Below, in pieces: positions 13,501 through 22,825 of a stretch of DNA of 64,000 nucleotides. Numbering within the stretch: position 1 is the stretch's first letter; the number at the start of each line of letters is the position of its first letter. A program made the position numbers and the translations under genes. The stretch spans positions 806,001 to 870,000 of the forward strand of contig JAEHOE010000035.1 of NCBI GenBank assembly GCA_016858145.1, written 5' to 3'. Under the pieces are notes generated by a model. The model was not told the DNA's origin, ran no database searches, and saw only the letters and a program-made list of their open reading frames with translations. The stretch is from Edaphochlamys debaryana. Taxonomy: Eukaryota > Chlorophyta > Chlorophyceae > Chlamydomonadales.

Positions 13501-16500
13501 CCCGCTTCTGGCAGCGAGTCAGCACACCCAGCCCAGTTGACCATACCGCCCGTGCACAGGTGCTCCAGGCGCTTCGGGAGGCAGCGCTCAACTGCCCTGA
13601 GGAGTCAGTCACCAAGATGGGGGAGCCGACGGTGACTGCGACGGAGGTGGCAGCGGCCATCTCCGCCGCCCCGCAAGGCAAAGCCCCCGGCGCGGACGGC
13701 ATCCCCATGGAGCTGTACAAGGCATATAGCGGGCAGTTCTCGAGCATCCTAGCAGCCGTGTTCTCAGCGGCAATGGCGGCTGGTACAGCGCCTCGTGGCT
13801 TTCTTGACGGTGTGATTTCGTGCTTCTTCAAGTCAGGCGACCCAACCCAGCCCGCCAACTATAGGCCCATCACGCTGCTGGACACGGACTACCGAACTTT
13901 GGCCCGCGTCCTGGCAGCCCGCCTGCAACCAGCCTTCGCCGCCATTATCAGCCCCGAGCAGACCGCCTTCCTGTCAGGTCGACGGATTGCTGATAACATC
14001 ATGCTCATGCAGCTGACACCAGAGCTGCTAAGAGTGGCAGGTGAGGAGGGGCTCATGGCCTTCCTAGATTTCCACAAGGCGTACGACACGCTGGACCGGG
14101 GCTTCCTGTTTGAGTGCCTGGAAGCGCTGGGGGTTGGCAATGGCTTCCTGGCGTGGGTGCGGCTTCTGCACCAGGGCACAAGATCCGCGGCCCTAGTCAA
14201 CGGCGACGTATCAGGTCACCTGGAGATAACAGCAGGGGTACGGCAAGGCTGCCCATTAGCGCCGCTGCTCTACCTGGCGGCCGCTCAAGCGCTACTATCG
14301 TGGCTTGCTAAACAGGGATTCCAGATTGCTCTCTCACCCAACGGCCGCCAGCTTGTCCTCCGAGCTTCCCAATACGCAGACGACTACACGCAATTCTTGC
14401 GACCCAACACAGCCGCCGCTTTCGCTGCAGCCATGGAGACCTTTGCGCAAGCAAGTGGACAACGCCTGAACGCCAGCAAGTCCGAGCTGCTCCCCGTCGG
14501 CCTGATCCCACCGCCTGCGCCGCTGCCCGCGCCGCTGCCCGGCCCACCGCCCGCGCCGCCGCACGGCCCGCCGCCCGCACCGGCGCTGGACCCACCACCA
14601 GATCCACCGCCCACGCTGCCGCCTGGCCTGCCGCCCGCGCTGCCGCCTGGCCTGCCGCCCGCGCCGCCGCCTGGCCTGCTGCCCGCGCCGCCGCCTGGCC
14701 TGCCGCCCGCGCCGCCGCCTGGCCTGCCGCCCGCGCCGCCGCCTGGCCCGCCGCCCGCGCCGCCGCCTGGCCTGCCGCCCGCGCCGCCGCCTGGCCTGCC
14801 GCCCGCGCCGCCGCCTGGCCTGCCGCCCGCGCCGCCGCCTGGCCTGCCGCCCGCGCCGCCGCCTGAGCCGCCGCCCGCGCCGCCGCCTGGCCTGCCGCCC
14901 GCGCCGCCGCCTGGCCTGCCGCCCGCGCCGCCGCCTGAGCCGCCGCCCGGCCCGCCGCCCGCACCGCCACCCCCTGATACCTCACTGCGAACCGTCGTGA
15001 AGGCCAAGACCCTGGGGGGTAACAGTCGCCAACACCGCCGCCCTGTGCAAGCCGGCCATCGCCCTGGATGGAGTCTACTCGGCTCTAACCAAGCTGGTGT
15101 CCCTGAATCTTTCAGCCTTTGGGAGAGCGTCGACGGCCTCTGGCTACGCAATCTCCAAGGTCCTGTACCACCTGGAATTCGCTTTCCCCCCCCCGCCCGA
15201 GCTGCAGCGACTCTGCAGCACGGTCGCAGCCATGGTGGACCGCAGCATGACGCCGGCGGCACACACCAGTAACCCACACGCTCGCCTACCGGGGATAGGC
15301 TACAAGGCGATGTGCGTCCCCCCGGAGGACGGAGGGCTCGGCCTCCTCCCGGTGGTAGAACACGTACGGGCCCGACAAGCGGTGCTGGCGACACGCTGCG
15401 TGCTGGGCAGCTGCCCGAACCTCCTCCGCTTCAGGCCAGTGTGGCCGACGGTCGCAATGGAGCTCCTCCGACGAACGCACCCGGCCGTACACCCCCTCTG
15501 CCTCTTCACAGCCCAGCGGGCAGGCCCCAACGCCGCCACCAAGGTGCTGGGGACCACGGCAAACAGCCCCTGCCCGACGCTGAACATGATAACGGGGGCA
15601 CTCCTCCATCTCCCCCGGGTTGAGTTGATCAAGAGCCCCGCGGTGGGGCCGTGGGTACACAGCGCGCCAGTATGGGGAAATCCGGCCCTCAGACCCGCAG
15701 CAGCGGGCCGTGGGGGGCTGGAAAGCATGTATGCGGACCTGATGGGTATCAATGAATTGAGGACTGTTGGCCAACTAGTAAGAGCCTATAGGGCAGGGGC
15801 GGGAGCAAGGGCGGGGCTCAGTGGAGCCCAGGGGGGCAGGCTGCCACCGATGGCTAGGAGCGAGTGCTCAAGGAAGGTGAAAGAGAACATCGTAGTTGGT
15901 CTGTGGGGACGAGGGGGGTATGAGTCTCTACCCGCAGCGCTACGCAATGGCCCTGCGCTCCTAGGGAGGATCGATAGCTTGATGGGCCATATTCCCGTAC
16001 CGTGGGTGCAAGCAGCAACGGAGGTGGAAGAGAACCCGGACTTGGCCTGCCCAGAGGAGGAGGCATGGAAAGAACTCTTGGGATGCATAGGTTGGCGGAT
16101 CGGACAGACGCTTGTGTCAGCGGCTAGGCTGTCGGTGAGCTTGGCCACGGCCCTGCAGATGGAGCCCGCTTTTGAGTATGTGAAAGGCAAGCATTTGAAT
16201 TTTGTGGCAGAGGCGCTGAGTGGTGGGGTAGGGGACGAGTCAGACCTGTTGGACCTACAAGCCACCTTGCGCAGGCTGTGGGCCCTGCGCTGGGAGAACG
16301 TGTGGAAGGAAGCTTTCTGGCGCTTGGCGCTCAACGGCTTTACTGGCTTTTCGGCACATGAAGGAACGGCCACGTGCCCATGTGAGATTGCGATGCACGG
16401 AGGGGACAGATTGTACCACTTTTGGAAATGCTACTTGGCTGAGGGCCTGGTTGATGAGATGTGCGCGTGTCTAGGGGGCGAGCAGGGCATGCCATGGACC

Positions 16501-19497
16501 TGGCCACTTCGCCGGTTCAATCTTTGGCTGGCTCGACCAACGGAGGGAGTTGACCAGAGAGTGTGGGATGTGGTGTGTCTTGCAGCCACGACAGCCATGG
16601 AGAAGGGACGCCGATATCTATACGCGACAAGGGAGAATGGGAATCGCCTCGGGGTGCTGAACCGTGGACGTGTGTTGGTGTCAGCTGAGTTTTGGGGAGC
16701 GCTTCACTCTTTTGCTGCGCTCAGGCCACCAAGTGGCTGGGAGACAATACCGGCGGACCACCCTTTCCTGCGAGTCTCAGGTGGCAGATTGACTGTGCAG
16801 GAGCCCCCAGGCGTCCTGGCCTTGATTGACGATGATTAAAGGCACAGCGGAATTAGTGGAATAGTACTGAGGGGGGCTCTACGGGCCCGACCCTAGCAAC
16901 GTGGTGTGACGACCGAAAGTCAGTCACGTTGCGTGGGTGTCGGTGTGCAGGTGGCACACCCAGTAGGTGGCGCTCTCGCTCAACCCCTCCCCTTCTGGAG
17001 GCGGTTCCTGCTGTAACCATCGCATCCCTAGGCACCAAGGGCACATGCATCGGGAAGCAACAAGGCAGGGCCTTCCCTAGGCCGTCAGCTTTTGAGGTTA
17101 CATTGAGCCCTCAAGCGCCTTGCCGTACGTCTAACATCATCAGTTCGTGTCCTCCCGTTTGCCCAACCGAGCAACGCCCTATCCTTTGGATTGTATCCGC
17201 AGCCACACAGGTTTGCTGTGACCCTTATACCATTCCTTTAATCAAGAACGTCACTCGCGGTGAAAATGCTTGCTGGTGAGGAACATTATTGCAGCTAGCA
17301 GAAGAGGGGATGGATATGTCAAGTCACTAGTACTCAGAGTACTCTAGTCATCAATAGCACGTACGGCGACGCATTCTACTAGCTTGAGGGTGACGGTCCC
17401 GCCCCCAACCCAAACCCTGCCTCACGCCACCCCCTGCCCCACCCCCAGCAATGGTGTCCCCTACAAGTATGGCGTCCAGGTATGCATGTGCGGCGAGGCT
17501 TTGATTATGAACCTCACCCGCCCTATCGTTGTACGAGCGAGCTCGGCGCTATCCGCACTCCAACTGGAACGACAAAGTCCACGCACTGAGCCTCTTTATA
17601 AGTAGGCCGTACACCCTGTGTGCCCCGCTCGTCGTGCGTCCTGGACCCTGGCTTCCCTCAGAGCTGCTGCAAGGGCAAGGTCGGCACGGGTACCAGCTGG
17701 TGAGGCAGGGAGCGAGGTGTACCCTAGCTATGGCAGAGAACAAGGGGAAAGGCCCCCCCACGGCCTGATGGGGGCCCCCATGGAGGGGGTGCCCCCCACC
17801 ACCGTAGGTCTATATATCTAGCTTTGTGCTTGTAGTCCCTCTAGACATGTCCAGCCAGGCAGGGCAAACGAGCTCATGGAGCAAACAAGCTCCTGCGTGC
17901 GGGGTATCGAGCAATCAAATTCGAGCCGTTGACACCTTACTTGATCTTACCTGCCCTGCCTTCGTTCAACCCTGCTTGTGCCCGGTGTGTTGCATGCAGC
18001 TGCGGCTCGGCGGCCTACTCCCCGCAGAGCACGAACGCAGCGGGGGCTCCAGTCTACTCCTACTGCTGTGACCCTAGCAAGTGAGACAATCACGCGTTCG
18101 GTACCATGCATGGGATGCAGCTCTCTAGAGCTTGACGTGATCTTGCGCATGGGCAGCGTGCGTGGGTAGCGTAGGACCGCCGGTTGATCTGCCAGCCTGC
18201 GCCCTGCTTTCTCGACCTACCCACTAATGCCATACCCATGCCTCACCGCCTGGTGCCTAGGAACCTCGTAACGCTGGGCAGCAATACCTCTTGCTGTAAG
18301 CATCTCACCAAGGGGCGGGAACCTAGTAGCTTTGTTATTTGTCAATGGGGCAGGTGGAATCCCGCTTCATCGTGCCAACCATATGTTAGGGTGGCTGGTA
18401 TACCTCCCTGCTGTGCTTTGTCGTCCTGCGCTGGCTCCGATTTCGCCCTTTCTGCATCCCCGGTTATTGCGTCCGTCCTCAGGTGGCCTGGTGTCGTACA
18501 ATCCCTCGTGAGTAATCAAGGCGGGCTTGGAACACGGCGGGGTAGCCAAGACCGCATGTTAGTAATGTTCGGGCGGCAGCAAATGAAGAGTCGTAGTCTG
18601 GCATGATGAAGCAAACGGCGGGCGATACTGCGCACGTACAGCACCGCATGCATTGATTGCTACTGAGTGCGCCTTGCTAGCAGGCTTCTAAGGGGCGGGT
18701 GGCCACGAAGAGTCAAGCAAAGTGTGGGGAAAGGGTTAATACCCGCCCCACTGCTCCTGGTGCGCTGCTAGCCAGACGCTCCCATCACAGTTTCCTAGTC
18801 ATTGCCGTACCGCCCTTCCTATCATTTCCAGGCTCAATAACTGCTGCGAAGGCAAGGTCTCGGCCACGCCTGGCTCCTACTGCTGCGGAGCAGTCGCCTT
18901 TGAGGCCTACCTGCCCTCGCCCAACACGAAGGTAGGTGCGAAAGCCCACCGCTATGTTCTGGTCATTGCATGCTGTCAAGGTCCAACCGCGTTTCGGAGC
19001 AGGGGGCTTCCAGGATTGATGGCAGGAGTGCTGAGATTCTGGGATTCTGAGATTCTGAGAACTTGGAATTGACGGAGTCTTGGGAGCAAAGAAAAGGGTA
19101 ACTCTTGCGTTGCTTCGCTGCCCCCATTGCTTCTCCCATCCAGACCTGCTGCCGAGGCGTGCTGGGCGCTGGCAACAGCTGCTGTGGCGCCCAGGCCTAC
19201 GACAGATCCACCCACGCCTCCTGCATGGGCGGACTGGGGCTCGGCACGGACTGGTGAGTCGTCAGTTTCAATTATTTGAGTCGTGTGCAGCAGGGCTTCT
19301 GGCACCAGGCCGAAGCCGCTATCTAGGCGGGATGGGCACGTGAGGTTGTCCTTCCTTTTGAAAGGGGGCGGCATGTTAACTGATACCCGACGTGCGGTGC
19401 CTGTGACCCCCGCAGCTGTGGCCCCACCGCCTTCAACCCCACGACTCAGAGGTGCTGCCCCGGAGCTAGTGTGAAACTCGCCAATACCGCATGCTAG
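1580..19497 (+). CDS. Secreted galaxin-like di-cysteine repeat protein (about 44 exons, LINE in one intron)
   Basis: The protein opens with a signal peptide (MRRPHTSLGVRLTLIVIAIG, then LSARSAAAEQ). About 45 CC pairs follow in units like CCGxxxYNxxTxxCCxGxVxxGxxCC, the pattern of coral galaxins. An extracellular matrix or wall role is inferred. Exons: 1580-1669, 1792-1831, 2289-2305, 2405-2437, 2692-2728, 3026-3104, 3543-3573, 3756-3760, 3967-4004, 4263-4404, 4753-4825, 4956-4991, 5133-5169, 5357-5441, 5600-5637, 5910-5943, 6233-6256, 6396-6442, 6559-6653, 6773-6788, 6905-6917, 7102-7143, 7307-7350, 7633-7662, 7793-7934, 8146-8159, 8258-8295, 8446-8472, 8700-8748, 8940-9017, 9134-9170, 9324-9381, 9788-9834, 10064-10067, 10280-10392, 17203-17275, 17449-17479, 17662-17699, 18000-18080, 18261-18295, 18483-18507, 18832-18931, 19144-19253, 19416-19497 (TAG). 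All junctions keep phase except 9017/9134, which is one base off. The acceptor of the 8146 exon is a choice that avoids a stop. The intron after 7934 has a GC donor. Length is about 768 residues. Confidence 0.8.
3756..3760 (+). other. 5-nt microexon (GTTTG) of the di-cysteine gene
   Basis: The exon ending at 3573 stops in phase 0 after ...TSKQ, and the exon starting at 3967 needs phase 2 to read CGDVLGDGTSCC. The five bases 3756-3760 are preceded by AG and followed by a strong GTAAGT donor. They supply exactly the missing Val and the first two bases of a Cys codon. The result is QVCCG, the same motif as QVCCAG after the exon at 4956-4991. Phase and motif therefore agree. Confidence 0.7.
4263..7934 (+). 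repeat. Ancient tandem duplication of a block of exons inside the di-cysteine gene
   Basis: Exons 4263-4404 and 7793-7934 are both 142 nt, have the same phases, and both encode GLVSDGG(K/N)TT(K/T)CCAG. The exons after each run in parallel: an LPIGYPN...CC piece, a short N-S-rich Q-ending piece, a VCC piece, a CG...(Q/R)CCD piece, and a GI...KP/NCC piece. Each block then has a T-T-x-x-CC exon and ends in YxPATQ(T/V)CC and CNG(K/V)PYKY. Block A starts at 4263; block B starts at 7793 and continues beyond the LINE to about 17479. Nucleotide identity is low, so the duplication is old. Confidence 0.65.
10064..10067 (+). other. 4-nt microexon (GCTG) of the di-cysteine gene
   Basis: The exon 9788-9834 ends in phase 1 (...GRGDS plus T), while the exon at 10280 needs two bases from upstream to read GRLAYNSSS. 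The four bases at 10064-10067 lie between CAG and GTAAGG and give T-GC TG-T, that is Cys-Cys. The joined product is ...GDSCCGRLAYN..., the usual CCG repeat boundary. Both flanking introns (9835-10063 and 10068-10279) have canonical ends and normal lengths. Confidence 0.7.
10441..10454 (+). repeat. 5' copy of candidate LINE target-site duplication
   Basis: CTAGGCACAAGGGC at 10441-10454 matches CTAGGCACCAAGGGC at 17028-17042 apart from one inserted C. The two copies bracket the LINE exactly: 63 bases before ORF1 on this side, and right after the poly(A) signal on the other. This fits target-primed reverse transcription. Confidence 0.65.
10518..12107 (+). CDS. LINE ORF1 protein (coiled-coil, probable RNA-binding)
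   Basis: 529 residues from an ATG 63 bases inside the element to a TAA 24 bases before ORF2. The first 250 residues are globular with no motif I can name. Residues about 255-400 are an Ala/Lys/Glu/Gln array with KAAAEEQQR-type units in tandem, predicted to form a long coiled coil. The last 130 residues are low-complexity, Gly/Ser/Glu/Pro-rich. ORF1 proteins of L1-type elements are RNA chaperones that trimerise through a coiled coil; that role here is inference from position and the coiled coil. No CCHC zinc knuckle is seen. Confidence 0.75.
   Translation: MAATGVTGGGRRDRPPAVRVALDPKIKGALPTARTKGLHAVSATAIITGYSKYTLTSDISKHMRVAVQLAMKEIMPENGEAPDLETFGMVRGVKLDGAGFGGPNGRLPRVRVTLDYMMSSDRVEKLKERLDERSYLRVPAVPGFKESAWLVRVSNRPLKPQPVWVDVSGLPAELSMELHYALVCNALGVAEVSHAQRYYEYNSQTAVLDRMLVTLPADTPLPGALRDGKPGTPQLLEVMDGEEVAFSLLASIFDDEAYGRHKEAAATRTKEAEEAVAKAKAAAAEAVKAAAEQQRKAAAEEQQRKAAAAEQQRKAAAEEQQRKAAAAEEQRKAAAEEQQRKAAAEEQRKAVAAAAAAKAAKAEEDAKAAQAHKAAQLQKAQAQAQLQRERERKAAQAVEAPTAPAPAGSTSQSPQGGVTGPGRQASPLPQRVGGARGRPESAAGTPEGRPPKRLTAEPARESAEAVAALVMDEGSEEEGEIRGSGASGMEHDSEAGGEGLAGGSDGGGSGGGSGSPAALAPPGAHAEGQ
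12132..16839 (+). CDS. LINE ORF2: APE-type endonuclease and reverse transcriptase, one frameshift
   Basis: The endonuclease (about residues 15-275) shows SLNVRG, VCLQETR, AGDFNFV and a PADHRL C-terminal motif. The reverse transcriptase shows KAPGADGIP near residue 515, AFLDFHKAYD near 645, GVRQGCPLAPLLY, and the catalytic YADD near 747. After the palm comes LNASKSELLPVG, then an expanded Pro-rich repeat (about 14510-14980), then the usual downstream domain. A Cys-Pro-Cys...His...Cys cluster at about 16376-16434 resembles the C-terminal zinc motif of L1 ORF2. The frame breaks at a six-G run, 15014-15019. Read with five Gs, the frame runs on to the TAA at 16839, for about 1,568 residues. It starts 24 bases after the ORF1 stop. 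Confidence 0.88.
14515..14976 (+). repeat. In-frame 24-bp Pro-rich minisatellite in LINE ORF2
   Basis: Units of about 24 bases encode GLPPAPPP with variants (GPPPAPPP, EPPPAPPP, GLLPAPPP), repeated about 15 times between the palm and thumb/connection regions of the reverse transcriptase. The units are nearly identical in the middle and decay at the ends, as expected for slippage expansion. The repeat keeps frame (24 is a multiple of 3). Confidence 0.85.
17012..17016 (+). terminator. TGTAA poly(A) signal of the LINE
   Basis: TGTAA is the standard polyadenylation signal of Chlamydomonas and relatives. It lies 11 bases before the inferred element end at 17027, the right distance for the cleavage site. 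This supports 17027 as the true 3' end. Confidence 0.65.
17028..17042 (+). repeat. 3' copy of candidate LINE target-site duplication
   Basis: CTAGGCACCAAGGGC is the partner of 10441-10454, differing by one C. Host intron sequence continues from here to the acceptor before 17203. Confidence 0.65.
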
Positions 19498-19940
19498 AAT
19501 TCCGGATCCTGAATGGAGCAATGCAGTGCGGCTGGTAAAGTGTGGCTAGGTATCAAGGCTTTTAAACATGTCAGCCTCCGCTCAGTGGGCGGGGTGTGTT
19601 TGCTCGGTGGCTGGTACTGCGGAGGTCAGCTTGAAGCAGAGAGTAAGGAGAAACGCGTTTTGAGCTATGCCCTATTTATGTGTGGGGGGGTGCCGTTTTC
19701 CGTGCCTCTTTGTCTGATGCGGTCATTCCCTTACTGGTGACGCGTACCTAATTACGTTGACTGGCCTAGGCTTCGGGTCATTATTCATTCCCGCGTATGC
19801 CGCGGGCTGTCTGCAGGTCTTTAAACACTGACCTGTCGATGGCCAACCCGGAACAGGAATGAAGCCTTACCATACGCTGGGTCCGTACCAGGGGGGGGGG
19901 TTGACTCCCCTGGGCCTCCCCGTACCCACCCCTTCACCCC

Positions 19941-19980
19941 TTTTTGGGGCTGAGCCCCCGCCGTCAGGCTCTCGGCTCTC
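19941..19980 (+). repeat. Dispersed repeat R3 (copy 1)
   Basis: The core GGGCTGAGCCCCCGCCGTCA, followed by GGCTCTC, recurs almost unchanged at 36440-36472, inside an intron of the minus-strand peptidase gene. A diverged form sits at about 20771-20805. The core contains GGGCT...AGCCC, so it can fold. It is probably a fragment of an interspersed element; no terminal repeats are evident. Confidence 0.6.
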
Positions 19981-20815
19981 TGTGTCACACATAAACATGC
20001 GATTCACGCCTAGCCCGCGATGCCACAAGCTTATAGGCCTTGGCCTCATAACCTCATAAGCTGGTTGTGCTTTGTCGCGTGCGGCCCGTGGCGGGTGACT
20101 TTGCCCAGCCCGGCGCGCGGTGTTGTGGGCCTTGCGGACATTATGCGGGCATTGGTACCAGCATGCCCGCTCTCTCCGGCCGCATGCCCCCATGACTCTT
20201 GCGCTCTGCGTCCGCTATGGCCCTTGCACAGTTTCGGTTCTTCATGTGTGAGTCAAAATGAAATAAAGCGGATCTGCGTGTGCCTGTGAAGGGCTGCTCG
20301 TGCTGTGCCTGTGAAGGGCTGCTCGTGCTGTTCGTGCCTTGGATCCCTTCCTGCGCTTCCATGATGCATGGCGGGCCGCTGACCACTCCTACCGCGCTCC
20401 TAACCCCTAGCTATTAAGGCTGTGTTCTGTCCTTTCTTGCTTGCTTTGCCGTTCGGGCTCCGGAGGGGCTGTGCGCTACTTGGTACAGTGGGTGGGTGGC
20501 TTCTTTGTTTAAGAGGGTACATGCGCAGTTCCCTTGAATAGATTCTGTCGTGGGGAACAATAATGCTTGATGTTGCGACTGGACTCCCCACACCACTGGG
20601 ATCCGCCTCTACCTAGGTAGACCTTTGTGGGACCTCTGTGCCACGCGTGGCCACCGTACGGTCCAATTCCTGACAGCGTCGTGTGCTGGGACTCTTTTGC
20701 AGTGCCTGAGTGTGCCTGAATGAGTCTGTGCATTCATGCGGTGGGTGTCCAGTCGCTGACCCTGCTGGTGGTTGGGTGCTGGCGGAGCACCCGCCAGTCA
20801 GGCTGAGGATGCAAC

Positions 20816-20820
20816 TGTAA
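20816..20820 (+). terminator. TGTAA poly(A) signal, di-cysteine gene
   Basis: First TGTAA after the stop codon on this strand. Its distance (about 1.3 kb) is long but within the range known for volvocalean 3' UTRs. Assignment is inference. Confidence 0.4.
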
Positions 20821-21115
20821 TTCCGGTATCCCTTTCCCTGCTACTACTGCGGCCAACCGCCAACTGCTCGGGTGCATAGGCCGTACGCTCGGCGGCATGC
20901 CGCACGCGGTGGCCCAACCGCCATCACAACGTTTTGAGCCGGTTAACGGGCTCCCCGGGCTCCCAATGTCGCATTAAAGAGAGAGATTTTACGGGTGGCC
21001 AGAGTCGGGGCACACCAATTACGGGGGCCACACAGCAACCCGCTCTCTACGACCCACCAGTGACCCCAAGCCGCGCCAACGCGCCAAGTACGACGCTTCC
21101 CCCGCAGGGCGGTGC

Positions 21116-21727
21116 GGTTATTATAGACAACGGGGCGTAGTGCCGCGGTGTTGGCGTCGCATGATGTTGGCCGACGCAGAATGCCCGTGCCTGTGAACGG
21201 GGGACCCTTCCGCCGAAAGTGGCTTCCAGGTTGAAAGTCCCCCCCTAGAGTAACCCCGGGCTGCTCCGCGCGTCGGTGCACCGAGAGGGGGCTGGAGGGC
21301 TCCACCGAAGGAAAACAGTGCTGGTAAGATGTTCTTTTCTTTTCTTTTTGGCTTTTTTAGAAAGAGACTTCCGGCCCATCAGCAGGGGATTTCTGGCTAT
21401 GAGCCAGAAGGATTTGGGCCTCGGCGGGGGGTCTTCTGGCTCCACACTGGTGGACATGGGGCACGAGGGGCTGAGGTGGGACCGTGAGGGTTACCCCGCC
21501 TAACATCTGCACGCGCTGAGGGCCAGAACGCACGTTTGCACCCGGAGGAGAACATTTGGACCGGCCCCGCACGTCCCCCCCTACCCAGCCAGAAGGATCT
21601 GGGCCTCCCAGGGGGGGTGTTCTGGCTCCCATGGCCAGAAGGTTTCGGGCCTCACAGGGGAGATTTCTGGCTGTCAGCCAGAAGGTCCTAACGGAAGATA
21701 CCGGCACTGAAGGAAAAGCCCCGAGAA
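21116..21727 (+). repeat. Dispersed repeat R1 (copy with hairpin array)
   Basis: The left part (21116-21305) begins with TTATTATAGACAACGGGGCG and matches 56010-56205 nearly base for base. The right edge, GCCCCGAGAAG, also occurs at the end of the 56-kb copy. Between them this copy carries about 400 extra bases with repeated hairpins: TTCTGGCT-ATG-AGCCAGAA (21391-21409), TTCTGGCT-GTC-AGCCAGAA (21665-21683), and an imperfect one near 21630. Each is followed by GG(A/T)(T/C)(T/C)(T/C)GGGCCTC-like sequence. This is probably a non-autonomous element with an internal array. Confidence 0.65.
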
Positions 21728-22825
21728 GGGCGGTGCGGTGCGTGTTACTCCCTTATCCGAGCCCGGGAGCGCGGCCCCTGCCTCCCACACGTTAATCTCT
21801 CACACACTGCCTTGCGGGGTGCCTTCCCACTGCTGCCTGCAGCAGCTTCATTCCCGTGGCCTCAATGCCGCAGCCTGTTGCATACTGCTGGGAATGATGG
21901 GTCACACGGGGCCTTTCCGGGTCTCTCCCACAAGTAAGGTCGACCAGGCCCTGCCCTCACGGGCCCCGAGGGCCCGAGCAGGCCTGCTGCGCCCATCCAC
22001 CTCCAGACCTCCCGCGTGCCCGCCTGGGCAAACCCATAGTTGGGACAAGCAGACTGCCAACTAGTCAAGCAAGCGCGTGACAGCCGCCGCCTCACTACCG
22101 GAGGCCGGCACCTATAAACCCATAAGCTTGCAATGCTCACGATGTATGATGACCCATGAAGCGTATGAGGTGAGCAAAGCAAACTGCCCAATTACTTCTA
22201 CTCAACCTCATACCCGGGGGGCCCGGTGATGAGCGAGCGACCGGGCCTTGATATTGACAGCAGGCAGCGCCCGCCCTGCACCGCGGGCCACATGCCATCC
22301 TGCTTCCCTTGTACTGCCGGTTTGCACCGAGCTGTATAACAATGAAGTGCACACGCCAATGGCAGGCGGCGTCCCCAATAAGTACCGGTATCTACCAGCC
22401 GCCAATGCAACACCCATAACACGAGCGTCGAGCTTTAAGTCATTCGTCATGATGAGAAACACGTGATTTCACAGAACTATTCACACATGCATCAAGCTAG
22501 CGGGGCATGAGAGGATGGCACTGTGCTAAGCCTTCCAGACCCCCGCTCTCGCAGGGGTAGCTATAGCTGCGTTATCAGACGGAGGGCGGGATGGGCTGAG
22601 CCCACAAGCCCCCATGATAAGAAGGGCTACCTCAACATGCATCCTCATTGGAGGTCTCCGCAACCTCGCAAAGGCGGAATCAGTCTGCTGCGCTACCTGA
22701 AAGCAGAACATGCTTCAGGGTCGGGGCTTGTCACCACATCCTGCGCCTACTACGCCCGCCCGCATGCTCCGAATTCCTTACCGTGTGCATTAGCTATAGG
22801 CCTATATATGCCTCTTACCTCCTCA
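21728..22825. other. Convergent intergenic region
   Basis: This lies between the 3' ends of the plus-strand di-cysteine gene and the minus-strand peptidase gene. I see no supported exon, RNA gene or clear TGTAA signal for the minus-strand gene. A short plus-strand frame near 22350-22420 recalls the NGVPYKY motif but has no CC pair and no splice context. Confidence 0.4.

Larger units (their letters stand above)
10455..17027 (+). mobile_element. Full-length L1-type LINE retrotransposon in an intron of the di-cysteine gene
   Basis: A 6.57-kb non-LTR element in the same orientation as its host gene. It has a short 5' UTR with three TCACATAG units (10456-10479), ORF1 (10518-12107), ORF2 with endonuclease and reverse transcriptase (12132-16839), and a 188-base 3' UTR with a TGTAA signal at 17012. 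There are no long terminal repeats, and no A-tail is visible at the 3' junction. The 14/15-bp near-duplication at 10441-10454 and 17028-17042 marks its ends. The host exon before it ends in phase 1 at 10392 and the one after starts at 17203, giving AYTPATQVCCD in frame, so the element lies wholly inside an intron. Only one frameshift is seen in ORF2, so insertion is probably recent. Confidence 0.88.
19498..20835 (+). other. Probable 3' UTR of the di-cysteine gene
   Basis: No coding signal follows the TAG at 19495-19497. The first TGTAA downstream is at 20816, which would give a 3' UTR of about 1.3 kb. The stretch contains a dispersed repeat (19941-19980), a tandem pair of about 27-bp units with GTGCCTGTGAAGGGCTGCTC at 20280-20332, and a variant of the dispersed repeat near 20771-20805. 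Confidence 0.45.

Noticed and set aside
18291..18300. TGTAA at 18294 and at several donor sites as poly(A) signals
   Set aside because: These are T|GTAAG splice donors within the coding region, where the downstream exons clearly continue the protein.
22248..22466. Plus-strand frame with GGVPNKYRY resembling the di-cysteine repeats
   Set aside because: It has no Cys-Cys pair and no matching splice sites, and it lies past the TAG stop and a TGTAA signal.
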